Origin: Candidatus Zhuqueibacterota bacterium
Lineage (GTDB): Bacteria; Zhuqueibacterota; Zhuqueibacteria; Oceanimicrobiales; Oceanimicrobiaceae
Assembly (NCBI GenBank): GCA_029262055.1
Contig: JAJDAD010000063.1
Location: 124,001 to 188,000 of the forward strand
Direction of reading: 5' to 3'
Length of the DNA: 64,000 nt
Part shown: positions 46,577 to 54,712 of the stretch, in pieces
Layout of the letters: the number at the start of each line of letters is the position of its first letter
Position numbering within the stretch: position 1 is the first letter of the stretch
The notes under the pieces: generated by a model
The model's database searches: none
Seen by the model: only the letters and a program-made list of their open reading frames with translations
Told to the model about the DNA's origin: nothing
Made by a program: the position numbers and the translations under genes

Positions 46577-48814
46577 GTGGTTCATATACTGAATACATCA
46601 TCCCCTCATCCCATAACGAGAGACCGAATGGTAGATTTGGTAGCACAGACCAAGGGCTTTATGACCAGCCTTTTCGAGAAAAGATTCGACCCGGCGTTGG
46701 TGAGACTCCCGCAAGTAGACAGCCGGAATGAAAGCACCGTCAAGGGCCTTTACCTCATAGGAGAAGTGCGTGGGACGCCGCTCATCAAGATGGGCCTGAA
46801 TGCGGGCAATGGGCTGATCAATGACTTGTTCGAGAACAAGCCGCCGCTCGACCTCCCAGGTGACACTCATGATCTCCTGATCGTCGGTGCCGGGGCTGCC
46901 GGTATTGGCGCGGCAAACCGGGCGCAGGAACTTGGCATAAAATACCTGGTGCTTGAGCAGGGGAAACCGGCCAACCTGATCAACTCATTTACAAAAGGCA
47001 AGCCGCTGTTCATGGAGCCACTGGACGTGCCTTTGGAATCGTCGATGTGGTGCGAGGAAGGCAGGAAAGAGGACCTGCTGAAAAACTGGGAACGACAGAT
47101 CTCGGAACGCAAATTGAACATCCAGTCGCACGAAACAGTTACCAACATCCAAAAGTCGTCAGGTATTTTCGTTGTGACCTCCTCGAAGGGAACGTATAAA
47201 GCAAAGTATGTCATCGTCGCCATCGGCAAGTCCGGCAATCCCCGTAAGGCCGGCGTTCCCGGAGAAAAAGAATATGCGGAAAAAATCGCGCACTTTCTTT
47301 CGGACCCGGATGAGTTCGACGGCAAAGACATCCTGGTCTATGGCGGTGGTGATGTGGCGGCAGAAGCTGCCATCGCCCTGGCGCCACGCAACCGCGTCAC
47401 CCTCGTTACCATCGATCCCGAATTCATTTTTCCGAAGAAACGTAACGTTGACAAGTTGTTGGCTTTGGAGCAAGAAAAAAAGCTCGAAATCCATTTTGAC
47501 ACACAACTCAAGGAGGTAGGCCCGGACTACGTAAAGTTCGGAAAGGGCAATACTGTTGAAGAGAAGAGGAATGATCAGGTCTTTGAAATGATCGGAGCAG
47601 AGTTGCCGATAAAGTTTTTCAACAAAGTCGGCATCAAACTGGAGGGCAGTTGGGACATTGCGCGCTACCTCTACCTGGCGGCGATGTTCATCATATTCTA
47701 TTCGGTGTACGCGATCAAAGCACCCTGGTGGCCGTTCAACCTGCACGACTTTTCAGATGCTTCCGGCAGCACCATCAACTGGAAAACCTATCTGACTTTC
47801 GGCTTTGATTTTGGTGGATTCACCAAACACATTTCACCGAGCTTTTGGTACGCGGGACTCTATACTGCCTTCATGTCGTATTTCGGCGCCAAGGCTTACG
47901 TACGCTGGGGCGTCAACTTCAACGACAGCTACCAGAAAAAGCGTTACACTACGCTTATTGCCACGCAGTGGACTTTGGGATTCTTGATTCCGGAGTTTGT
48001 CATGTGGTGGCTGCACCACAAGGCCGGCCCAAGCACCTTTCTTGGCAGTCCGGATTATTCCTGGAAGGCATACGGCTTTGAATATGCCTGGCCATTGCAG
48101 TTTCACCAATTTTTTTACGACATCAGCGTCTTCTATATTGTCTGGGGGCTGCTGACAACATTTGTTCTCATCCCCATTCTGTCCATTCACCACGGCAAGC
48201 GTTACTGCACCTGGTTTTGCGGATGCGGCGGTTTGGCGGAAACCTGGGGTGACCAATGGCGCCATAAGGCACCCAAGGGCCGGCGCGCAAAAGCCTGGGA
48301 ATGGATGAACATGGCAGTCCTGGTGTGGGCATTTGTCACCACTATCCTGGTCGGTGGCAACATGTTGTTCGGGTCTCTCTACTATGACGATATCTATCAC
48401 TGGTTCGGCTTCCTGTCCGGAGTTGGAGAAAGTTCGCGGGCGTGGTATTCGTACATCGCGGATTTCTGGTTGGTTGGTGTGATCCCGGTTACCCTTTATC
48501 CATTCTTTGGTGGGAAAATCTGGTGCCGCTACTGGTGTCCGCTGGCAAAATGGATGCAAATCTGGAGCAAGGCATTCGGCAAGCTCGGTATCGACAGCAA
48601 CGAAAAATGCATAACCTGCGGCGAATGTTCACGCTATTGCGAAGTCGGCATCGATGTAATGAGCTTTGCAAAGAACCAGGAGCGCTTTTCAAACGAGAAT
48701 ACCTCCTGCATTCAGTGTGGCATTTGTATCACAGTTTGCCCGATGGATGTTTTGTCCTTTCAGACGAATGGCAGCGTAAAACTCCATTCTGCCACGGAAG
48801 TAGAACACGCCTAA
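46577..48814 (+). CDS. flavoprotein-NapH/NosR-like membrane ferredoxin fusion
   Basis: 745 residues from a GTG at 46577; an ATG at 46628 is the alternative and the frame stays open upstream. Order of parts: a 95-residue lead whose GLYLIGEVRGTPLIKMGLN resembles the end of an FAD oxidoreductase; a thioredoxin-reductase-like part with FAD loop GAGAAGIGAA (104-113) and NADPH loop VYGGGDVAAEAA; then six or so membrane helices with CTWFCGCGG and WCRYWCPL. Two 4Fe-4S clusters come last (CITCGECSRYC and CIQCGICITVCP). The redox CxxC of thioredoxin reductases is absent. The layout suggests electron passage between NAD(P)H, flavin and a quinone or periplasmic partner; direction is unknown. Confidence 0.85.
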   Translation: MVHILNTSSPHPITRDRMVDLVAQTKGFMTSLFEKRFDPALVRLPQVDSRNESTVKGLYLIGEVRGTPLIKMGLNAGNGLINDLFENKPPLDLPGDTHDLLIVGAGAAGIGAANRAQELGIKYLVLEQGKPANLINSFTKGKPLFMEPLDVPLESSMWCEEGRKEDLLKNWERQISERKLNIQSHETVTNIQKSSGIFVVTSSKGTYKAKYVIVAIGKSGNPRKAGVPGEKEYAEKIAHFLSDPDEFDGKDILVYGGGDVAAEAAIALAPRNRVTLVTIDPEFIFPKKRNVDKLLALEQEKKLEIHFDTQLKEVGPDYVKFGKGNTVEEKRNDQVFEMIGAELPIKFFNKVGIKLEGSWDIARYLYLAAMFIIFYSVYAIKAPWWPFNLHDFSDASGSTINWKTYLTFGFDFGGFTKHISPSFWYAGLYTAFMSYFGAKAYVRWGVNFNDSYQKKRYTTLIATQWTLGFLIPEFVMWWLHHKAGPSTFLGSPDYSWKAYGFEYAWPLQFHQFFYDISVFYIVWGLLTTFVLIPILSIHHGKRYCTWFCGCGGLAETWGDQWRHKAPKGRRAKAWEWMNMAVLVWAFVTTILVGGNMLFGSLYYDDIYHWFGFLSGVGESSRAWYSYIADFWLVGVIPVTLYPFFGGKIWCRYWCPLAKWMQIWSKAFGKLGIDSNEKCITCGECSRYCEVGIDVMSFAKNQERFSNENTSCIQCGICITVCPMDVLSFQTNGSVKLHSATEVEHA

Positions 48815-48822
48815 ATCAGTCT

Positions 48823-48863
48823 GTTCTCTGTTGGGGTAGTTACGACGCCTGCCCCAACAGAAC
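48823..48863. terminator. strong hairpin after the flavoprotein fusion
   Basis: CTGTTGGGG and CCCCAACAG form a perfect stem, extended by GTTCT / AGAAC with small offsets. No T run follows directly, so it may stabilise the 3' end rather than terminate. Confidence 0.45.
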
Positions 48864-48964
48864 ACGCCCCGCTAGTTTCTTGTTGAAAGAGTGTTTTATT
48901 GTCTTAACTTCTGTATATCTGCATTTAGTTTTCAGACCTCATCAGGGATCTCAATCGAGTTGAT

Positions 48965-49639
48965 ATGGAATCGGCCCGCAAGCCAAGGGTAAAGATTTGT
49001 TGCATCCAAAGCGTGGACGAAGCGTGGATGGCAGTCCAAACCGGCGCAGCGGCCCTCGGCCTGGTTTCCGCAATGCCAAGCGGGCCGGGTGTGATCTCCG
49101 AAGAGGAGATTTACCAAATAGCGACACAAGTGCCGCCGGGCGTGAGCACCTTCCTGCTGACCTCCAAACAAAGCACGACGGAGATAATCGCACAGCAGAA
49201 ACGTTGCTGCGTAAATACCATCCAGATCGTCGACGTACTGCGCGAAGGCGAGTACCAAGACTTCCGTGATGAGCTACCGGGTATAAAGGTCGTGCAGGTC
49301 GTCCACGTTACAGGCCCGGAATCGGTCACAGAAGCCGTGGACCTTTCGCAAAAGGTCGATGCCATCTTGCTCGACTCCGGCAACCCCAATCTGGCAATTA
49401 AGGAGATTGGGGGAACCGGAAGGACCCATAATTGGTTACTTAGCAAGACCATTCGTGAAAAAGTAGCATGCCCCGTCTATTTGGCCGGTGGTCTCAAACC
49501 CGGGAACATCGCCGACGCATTCGCGACTGTTGCACCTTTTGGTCTCGATATTTGCAGCGGGGTACGGACGGATGGCAAGCTCGATCAGCAAAAGCTTAAG
49601 TCCTTTTTTGACGAGATAAACAAAGTTGTACACTTATAA
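48965..49639 (+). CDS. trpF: phosphoribosylanthranilate isomerase (TrpF)
   Basis: 224 residues, a TIM barrel of the usual size. TrpF performs the Amadori step of tryptophan synthesis. VKICCIQ at residues 9-15 holds the catalytic Cys (most enzymes read KICGI), AILLDSGN the catalytic Asp, GGTGRTHNW the loop, and YLAGGLKPGNIADAF plus LDICSGV the phosphate-binding end. No other trp genes are nearby, so a relative with another substrate is possible. It overlaps the next gene by 14 nt. Confidence 0.85.
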   Translation: MESARKPRVKICCIQSVDEAWMAVQTGAAALGLVSAMPSGPGVISEEEIYQIATQVPPGVSTFLLTSKQSTTEIIAQQKRCCVNTIQIVDVLREGEYQDFRDELPGIKVVQVVHVTGPESVTEAVDLSQKVDAILLDSGNPNLAIKEIGGTGRTHNWLLSKTIREKVACPVYLAGGLKPGNIADAFATVAPFGLDICSGVRTDGKLDQQKLKSFFDEINKVVHL

Positions 49640-50894
49640 GAACCAGAATACTCTTTGGGTCAGGAACAGCAAGAACACGAGTTTTGCGGTTGTCACGCGA
49701 ATCATCTGTGTACTCCTCTTGACTCTACCCGGCCAGCGCGTGCTGGCGCAAAACGCCGCCGTAGTAAACCCCAATCCTCTGCTGGTCGCGGCAGACACAC
49801 TGGACTTTTCGGATAACCCTGCCCTCCTCCATCGTATCACTTCGGCGCCACATGGTTACTTCCGGTTCATCAACATTCCATTCAGCAAAGAAGTCTGCCG
49901 GCGGTTCACTGACCTGTTGTCGGGCACGCCTTCCTTTAATCTGCACGGGGACGCGCACATCGAGCAATATGCCATGACGGATCTCGGGCGGGGATTGACC
50001 GATTTCGATGACTCATCGACAGGTCCGGCTGTGATTGATCTGATGCGCTTCGGCGTATCTCTGCACCTGACCTGCAAAGCAAACGGCTGGGCTGAGCAGG
50101 CGGGCGAGCTCTACGACACGTTCATTTCAGGTTATCGAGTTGCCTTGAACGACAAGAGTGCCGAGGCGCCGTTGCCGTCGCTGGTCAAACGAATTAAGAC
50201 AAAGTTCAAGTTTGACCGGGTCAAGTATTTCCAGTGGATTGAATCGATCATGCAGCCGATGACGGAAGAAGAGAAGGCCGATCTCAGGGCGGCCATGGCC
50301 CCGTATTTTGACATGATGATTTATGAAAAGCCGGAACTGCCGGAAGAGTTTTTCAAAATCAAAGAGCTTGGGTCTCTGAGCCTTGGGATTGGTAGTGCCC
50401 GCGACATCAAATTTCTGGTCAGGATCGAAGCGAAGACTAGCAGTCCGCTGGACGACCTGGTGCTGGAGGTAAAACAGGTGCGGGACCTCAGCGCAATCGA
50501 CTGCATCACGATCGCCCAAAAAAATGATCCTTTCCGTGTCATGGTGGGACAAGCCCGCATCGCTTATGAGCCGTACAGATTTCTCGGCTATGCCCACTTG
50601 AATGACATGAGCTTTTGGGTGCACTCGTGGGTGGACAATTACAAAGAAATCGACATGGCGGAGTCCTTTCAATCAGTTGCAGAACTGGAAGAGATCGCTT
50701 TCGATGTGGGTGTGCAGCTTGGCCGCGGACACATCAATCAGATTGCCGCACCCTTGGATGTACAGTTGCGGCGTGAGCAGATCCGCCTCTTGAATAGGTA
50801 TGAAGACCATATCAGAGAAGGATGCTATGAGCTTGCGGAACTGACCATGGCAGCCTGGAACAGCTTTCGGGAAGAAGCAGGGGAAATCAACTAA
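49626..50894 (+). CDS. DUF2252 protein with signal peptide
   Basis: 422 residues. DUF2252 has a kinase-like (APH) fold. Seen here are FNLHGDAHIEQY, LTDFDDSSTGPAVIDLMRFG (the metal and catalytic Asp area), SLGIGSARDIKFLV and AIDCITIAQKNDP. Unlike most family members it begins with a membrane-crossing signal (ITRIICVLLLTLPG style, ending VLAQ near residue 42), so it appears to act outside the cytoplasm. It starts inside trpF. Substrate unknown. Confidence 0.85.
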   Translation: MYTYKNQNTLWVRNSKNTSFAVVTRIICVLLLTLPGQRVLAQNAAVVNPNPLLVAADTLDFSDNPALLHRITSAPHGYFRFINIPFSKEVCRRFTDLLSGTPSFNLHGDAHIEQYAMTDLGRGLTDFDDSSTGPAVIDLMRFGVSLHLTCKANGWAEQAGELYDTFISGYRVALNDKSAEAPLPSLVKRIKTKFKFDRVKYFQWIESIMQPMTEEEKADLRAAMAPYFDMMIYEKPELPEEFFKIKELGSLSLGIGSARDIKFLVRIEAKTSSPLDDLVLEVKQVRDLSAIDCITIAQKNDPFRVMVGQARIAYEPYRFLGYAHLNDMSFWVHSWVDNYKEIDMAESFQSVAELEEIAFDVGVQLGRGHINQIAAPLDVQLRREQIRLLNRYEDHIREGCYELAELTMAAWNSFREEAGEIN

Positions 50895-51065
50895 TGTAAC
50901 CCCGGAACCGTCACCGGAAACAACTCTGCACCGTGCGGCTTCCCAGCGCGGCGTGTTCGCCTGCATCAGCAGAATGGAAGTGAGGATGCGGCAATAGCGC
51001 TTTTGATTTGCTTTGTATTCGGCTATTATTATTTTAGGTTTTCTTCTTGACCAGATGGAGGATGT

Positions 51066-51629
51066 ATGGCATCAGTTGGAGATTTTCGCAATGGGATGGC
51101 TTTCAAACACAACGGCGACATTTGGATCGTCAACGAATTTCAGCATGTGAAGCCCGGCAAAGGCCACGCATTTATCAGGACAAAACTGCGACAGCTTAAG
51201 ACGGGAAAAGTTGTGGAATTCACGTTCAGGCAACACGACAACATTGAGGAAGTCAGGCTGCAAAACAAGGAAATGCAGTTTCTGTACGCAGCCGGAGATG
51301 AGATTTGCCTAATGGATAACAGCACCTACGACCAGTTAAATGTTCCGAAATCTCTGTTTGGTGAGCAGAGCAAGTTTCTCAAAGAGGGCAATCAAGTCAA
51401 TGTGCTCTTTCTAGAAGGGACAATCGTCGAAGCCACCCTGCCCATGTTTATTGAACTGGAAGTCAGTGAGGCCGAGCCGGGCGTTAAAGGCGACACTGTT
51501 TCCAACTTACAAAAATCAGCACGCCTTGAAACAGGAGCAGATCTGCAAGTCCCTCTTTTTATCAAGGTAGGCGACGTGTTGAAAATAGACACCCGCACAG
51601 GACGCTATATTGAACGGGTAAGCAGGTAG
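51066..51629 (+). CDS. efp: elongation factor P
   Basis: 187 residues, standard length. EF-P rescues ribosomes stalled at proline stretches. The tip loop reads HVKPGKGHAF, with Lys32 in the position that is modified in many bacteria; His after Gly is unusual (Gly or Ser are common). VEATLPMFIELEV and SARLETGADLQVPLFI are normal for domains II and III. A TGGAGG precedes the ATG. No EpmA, EarP or other modifying enzyme is adjacent. Confidence 0.96.
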   Translation: MASVGDFRNGMAFKHNGDIWIVNEFQHVKPGKGHAFIRTKLRQLKTGKVVEFTFRQHDNIEEVRLQNKEMQFLYAAGDEICLMDNSTYDQLNVPKSLFGEQSKFLKEGNQVNVLFLEGTIVEATLPMFIELEVSEAEPGVKGDTVSNLQKSARLETGADLQVPLFIKVGDVLKIDTRTGRYIERVSR

Positions 51630-51677
51630 AGAACAACGATACCTTTATCTACCGCGTAACACAGGCAGCATTTGAAG

Positions 51678-51712
51678 AAAGGGGATGGCCCAGTAGGGAC
51701 ATCCCTTTTGTT
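51678..51712 (+). terminator. intrinsic terminator after efp
   Basis: AAAGGGGATG-G-CCC, loop AGTA, GGG-A-CATCCCTTT, followed by TGTTT. About 50 nt after the efp stop. Confidence 0.75.
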
Positions 51713-51822
51713 TATAGTCAAACCTTGGGTAAAATCGACGAACTCGAACTCATTGTACGTGAACTCCCCACACCTTTGGCAAAGGCCTCAATCGTGAGGG
51801 CGTTGCGATTTTTGACACAGCC

Positions 51823-51867
51823 GCAAAAACGAAAAGAGGTTGCCCACTCGCGGTGGACAACCTCTTT
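51823..51867 (-). terminator. intrinsic terminator of the small membrane peptide gene
   Basis: AAAGAGGTTG-T-CCAC / GTGG-G-CAACCTCTTT on the minus strand, followed by TTCGTTTTTG. It lies 35 nt after the stop at 51902. Confidence 0.75.
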
Positions 51868-51901
51868 GTAGTTATGTCGCTTGAATTCTAGGTCGTTTAG
51901 T

Positions 51902-52018
51902 CTAAATCATAAACCCTTTGAACAAAAAGAGCAGGTACACCACCGCCAACCCCATCAGCAGCAGCATGAATCTCTGATAATATATTCTACGGTAAACCTT
52001 CACTTGCATAAATGACAT
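51902..52018 (-). CDS. 38-residue single-helix membrane peptide
   Basis: From the ATG at 52018 (another ATG at 52009) the minus strand encodes a basic start (QVKVYRRIYYQRF) and one long hydrophobic helix (MLLLMGLAVVYLLFLFKGF). AGAGGG lies 3 nt before the first ATG. A hairpin with T-rich tail follows the stop, as expected of a real single-gene unit. Arg/Lys before the helix predict that the N-terminus stays in the cytoplasm. Too short for most gene finders. Function unknown. Confidence 0.6.
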   Translation of the reverse strand: MSFMQVKVYRRIYYQRFMLLLMGLAVVYLLFLFKGFMI

Positions 52019-52135
52019 ATTCCCTCTGTTTGGCACACGGCATTTTTAAGAACGACAACATAGCATTTTTCGCCCATTTATCCAAGAAAAATGTTCGTGC
52101 CAGACGGCTTTCCTCTCACCCCCTATCAAATACTC

Positions 52136-53347
52136 TCAATGGCTACCATGCGGTCTGTCGATGCCCGCCACCTGCTGCATTACCTCAGGATATTTTAACC
52201 CGGAGCCGGTATTGAACAGCACGACCCTGTCCTGCTTGTCCACTTGGTTACGCTCGGCCAGGTGCTTCAAAGCAGCCCAGGTCGCAGCGCCTTCCGGGCA
52301 AACCACAAGCCCCTCGGCTTCGGCCAACTCGGCAACGGCTGCCATGATTTCATCGTCCGAAACTGAGATCGCCAAGCCCCCGCTCTCCTGTAACGCTTTC
52401 AGGATAAGCTTGTCCCCGAAGGCTTTCGGAACGCGCAGACCTGCCGCAACCGTATTGGCATTCTCGAAAAACTGAGAATCGGGTGCCCCGTTATCGAAAG
52501 CCCGCGTGATCGGGTCGCAGCCCGAGGATTGTACGGCAATCATTCTGGGCAGGGCGCCCGTGAGCCAGTTCATCTGCTTCAGTTCGGCAAAGGCCTTCCA
52601 CATCCCGATCAGGCCGGTGCCGCCACCGGTCGGATACAAAATGACATCGGGAAGGTCCCAATCGAGTTGCTCCGCCAGTTCAAGCCCCATGGTTTTCTTC
52701 CCTTCCAGACGGTAAGGCTCTTTTAAGGTGGACATGTCGAACCAACCGTGCTGCGCCTTACCGGCCGCGAGCTGTTTGCCACAGTCGCTGATAATCCCGT
52801 CGACAAGTGTTACGTCGGCTCCTGCGAGCTGAGTTTCAAGAAGATTGCTGCGCGGCACATCTTTCGGCATGAAAACGAAACAAGGCAAACCGGCCCGTGC
52901 CGAGTAAGCAGCCAGGGCGCCGCCTGCGTTACCCGCGGTCGGAACGGCAACACTCCGCACGCCCAATTCGCGTGCGCGCGAAACAGCCATTGCCATCCCC
53001 CGTGCCTTGAAACTGCCAGTTGGCAGCGGCGCTTCATCCTTGACCCAGACGTTCTGAAGGCCTGCCTGACCAGCGATGCTTCTGAGCGACAGAAGAGGCG
53101 TCATGACTTCTCCGAGGGTGACGATATTTTCCTCGCGTTGTAGCGGCAAAAGCTCGCGATAGCGCCACATACCGGCGGGCCGCTGCCGCCACATTTCCCT
53201 GGTTAGCAGATGGCCAGCCTGGTCGAGATCGTAGCAAGCGACAAGCGGTTGATTGCAGGCAGCGCAAAACGTTTGCAGTTCGGAATGAGCAAACTTCTTA
53301 CCACATTGACTGCACTCGAGATGGGTTAACAGAGATTGGGGGGACAT
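52136..53347 (-). CDS. thrC: threonine synthase
   Basis: 403 residues from the ATG at 53347 (a GTG lies two codons earlier). It converts phosphohomoserine to threonine with PLP. An N-terminal zinc ribbon (CSQCGKKF, CAACNQPL) is followed by the PLP Lys in PTGSFKARGMA and by the phosphate-binding PTGGGTGL. PTAGNAGGALAAYSA is typical of the archaeal/FCB-like short type. It stands alone, with the third copy of the dispersed repeat upstream. Confidence 0.88.
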   Translation of the reverse strand: MSPQSLLTHLECSQCGKKFAHSELQTFCAACNQPLVACYDLDQAGHLLTREMWRQRPAGMWRYRELLPLQREENIVTLGEVMTPLLSLRSIAGQAGLQNVWVKDEAPLPTGSFKARGMAMAVSRARELGVRSVAVPTAGNAGGALAAYSARAGLPCFVFMPKDVPRSNLLETQLAGADVTLVDGIISDCGKQLAAGKAQHGWFDMSTLKEPYRLEGKKTMGLELAEQLDWDLPDVILYPTGGGTGLIGMWKAFAELKQMNWLTGALPRMIAVQSSGCDPITRAFDNGAPDSQFFENANTVAAGLRVPKAFGDKLILKALQESGGLAISVSDDEIMAAVAELAEAEGLVVCPEGAATWAALKHLAERNQVDKQDRVVLFNTGSGLKYPEVMQQVAGIDRPHGSH

Positions 53348-53425
53348 AAGCACCTGACCGGAATATTATTCCAATAGTTAGTTAATAGCTTGAACAAACT
53401 GGACGATTAATAAAGTCTCTTTCTG

Positions 53426-53562
53426 GACATCCTGGAAGGATCTCTGTTTGGCAAAACCAGTGCCGTTGGGCGCTGCCGGACCTGCGCCAAAAAGATTCCT
53501 CCTGAATGACTGTAGTTGCCCGATTTGAGCCGATACGCGGATTCATGAATCGCTCAGGCTAA
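53426..53562. repeat. dispersed palindromic repeat, copy 3
   Basis: About 137 bp aligned with 7914-8051. It starts GACATCCTGGAAGGATC, the matching arm AGATTCCTCCTGAATGAC ends at 53510, and it ends GGATTCATGAATCGCTCAGG. The middle differs most. Confidence 0.8.
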
Positions 53563-53632
53563 CATTTCTCACTTCGCAAATGACAAATAACCAAACGTTT
53601 TTTTCAACTCAACAACCTCCCCGGAGGGGACA

Positions 53633-53659
53633 GATTCAAACTCGTTAAGCGTTTGAATC
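53633..53659. other. perfect inverted repeat
   Basis: GATTCAAAC at 53633-53641 pairs with GTTTGAATC at 53651-53659, a 9-bp stem with a 9-nt loop. It lies in the gap downstream of the YhaM-like gene and may act in its 3' end; there is no T run. Confidence 0.35.
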
Positions 53660-53748
53660 AGGGGTGGGTATGTGGCACGGGGCAAGCACCGATGCAATAG
53701 TCCTCCGATAATTGGCTGGAAAGCAAATATGCAAATGGGGATCGTTTG

Positions 53749-54696
53749 TCATTCATTTTCGCCAAAATAAAAATACCGCTCCATCAGATTGACGTACGAA
53801 CTCCACCTGTGGCTACCTTCCCGCTTCTTTATCCTGAGGAATGCGTTTGCCTTGGAGTCGATTTCATCGGCGTAGTAGAGCAGCAACGCTTCCAGCGTCA
53901 TGGGAACCACGGGCGAGGCTTGCTCAAGCTTGCCCTGGTGGCTAAGAATCAGATGAATAAGCCGGCGCTGCAGCTCCTCAGGGAATTCCGGCATTAGTGC
54001 AATTTTCTCATTCACGAGTTGCGATCCCAGAACGATGTGGCCAAGCAGTCTGCCTTCGTCTGTAAAGTCTATCACGGTCTTGTAGGTGTAAGTGTAAATC
54101 TTACCAATGTCGTGCAGCAGGCCGCCAGCCACCACCAAATCGCGGTTGGCGTCCGGATAAATCGCAGCCAGCTCGCAGGCGATGTCGGTGACACACAGAG
54201 TGTGCTCCAGCAAACCGCCGATGTAGTTATGATGCCACAGTTTTCCACCGGGTGCGTGCGCAACTTGGTTTCGCAGGCGCTCATCGCCAAAGATAGACTG
54301 CAAGAGTATCTTGAGCGCTCCCTGCTCTACGCTCTCGATTGTTTCATCCAGCTTTCGGAGTAAGTCCTCAAGGTTCTGGTCGACTTTTGGGATAAGCTGT
54401 GCCCAATCGATATCATCGCGTCTACCGGCCTTGCGGATTTTTTGAATGCTAAGGTGCTTCTTGTTCTTGAAATCGATAACGTGCGCCTTCAGCTTGACAA
54501 CATCGCCAACCTCAAGTGAGTCGTAGACTTTCTTGGCTTCATTCCAGAAACTCCCGCTGATTCTGCCGGCGGCGTCTCCCAACTCCAGAGCGAGATAGAG
54601 CTCCTTGCTCTCCCTGCTCGTACGGATTTCTTTCTTTCTCAAAACAAAAAAGGAGATCACTTCATCTCCCGGCTGTAAATCTACGCTCAAAGACAT
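53749..54696 (-). CDS. YhaM-like 3'-5' exoribonuclease (OB fold + HD domain)
   Basis: 315 residues, the length of YhaM. An N-terminal OB fold (about 8-90, ISGSFWNEAKKVYDSLEVGD) is followed by an HD domain. Metal ligands are seen in WHHNYIGGLLEHT, GGLLHDIGK (the HD pair) and LILSHQGK. Such enzymes degrade single-stranded RNA or DNA from the 3' end in the cytoplasm. GGAGGGGA precedes the ATG. The penicillin-acylase-family gene ends 16 nt upstream on the same strand. Confidence 0.88.
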   Translation of the reverse strand: MSLSVDLQPGDEVISFFVLRKKEIRTSRESKELYLALELGDAAGRISGSFWNEAKKVYDSLEVGDVVKLKAHVIDFKNKKHLSIQKIRKAGRRDDIDWAQLIPKVDQNLEDLLRKLDETIESVEQGALKILLQSIFGDERLRNQVAHAPGGKLWHHNYIGGLLEHTLCVTDIACELAAIYPDANRDLVVAGGLLHDIGKIYTYTYKTVIDFTDEGRLLGHIVLGSQLVNEKIALMPEFPEELQRRLIHLILSHQGKLEQASPVVPMTLEALLLYYADEIDSKANAFLRIKKREGSHRWSSYVNLMERYFYFGENE

Positions 54697-54712
54697 CTTC
54701 CCCTCCCTTTGT

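Noticed and set aside
53672-53687. TGGCACGGGGCAAGCA, a -24-like element on the plus strand
   Set aside because: The -12 half reads AAGC instead of TTGC and no plus-strand gene follows.
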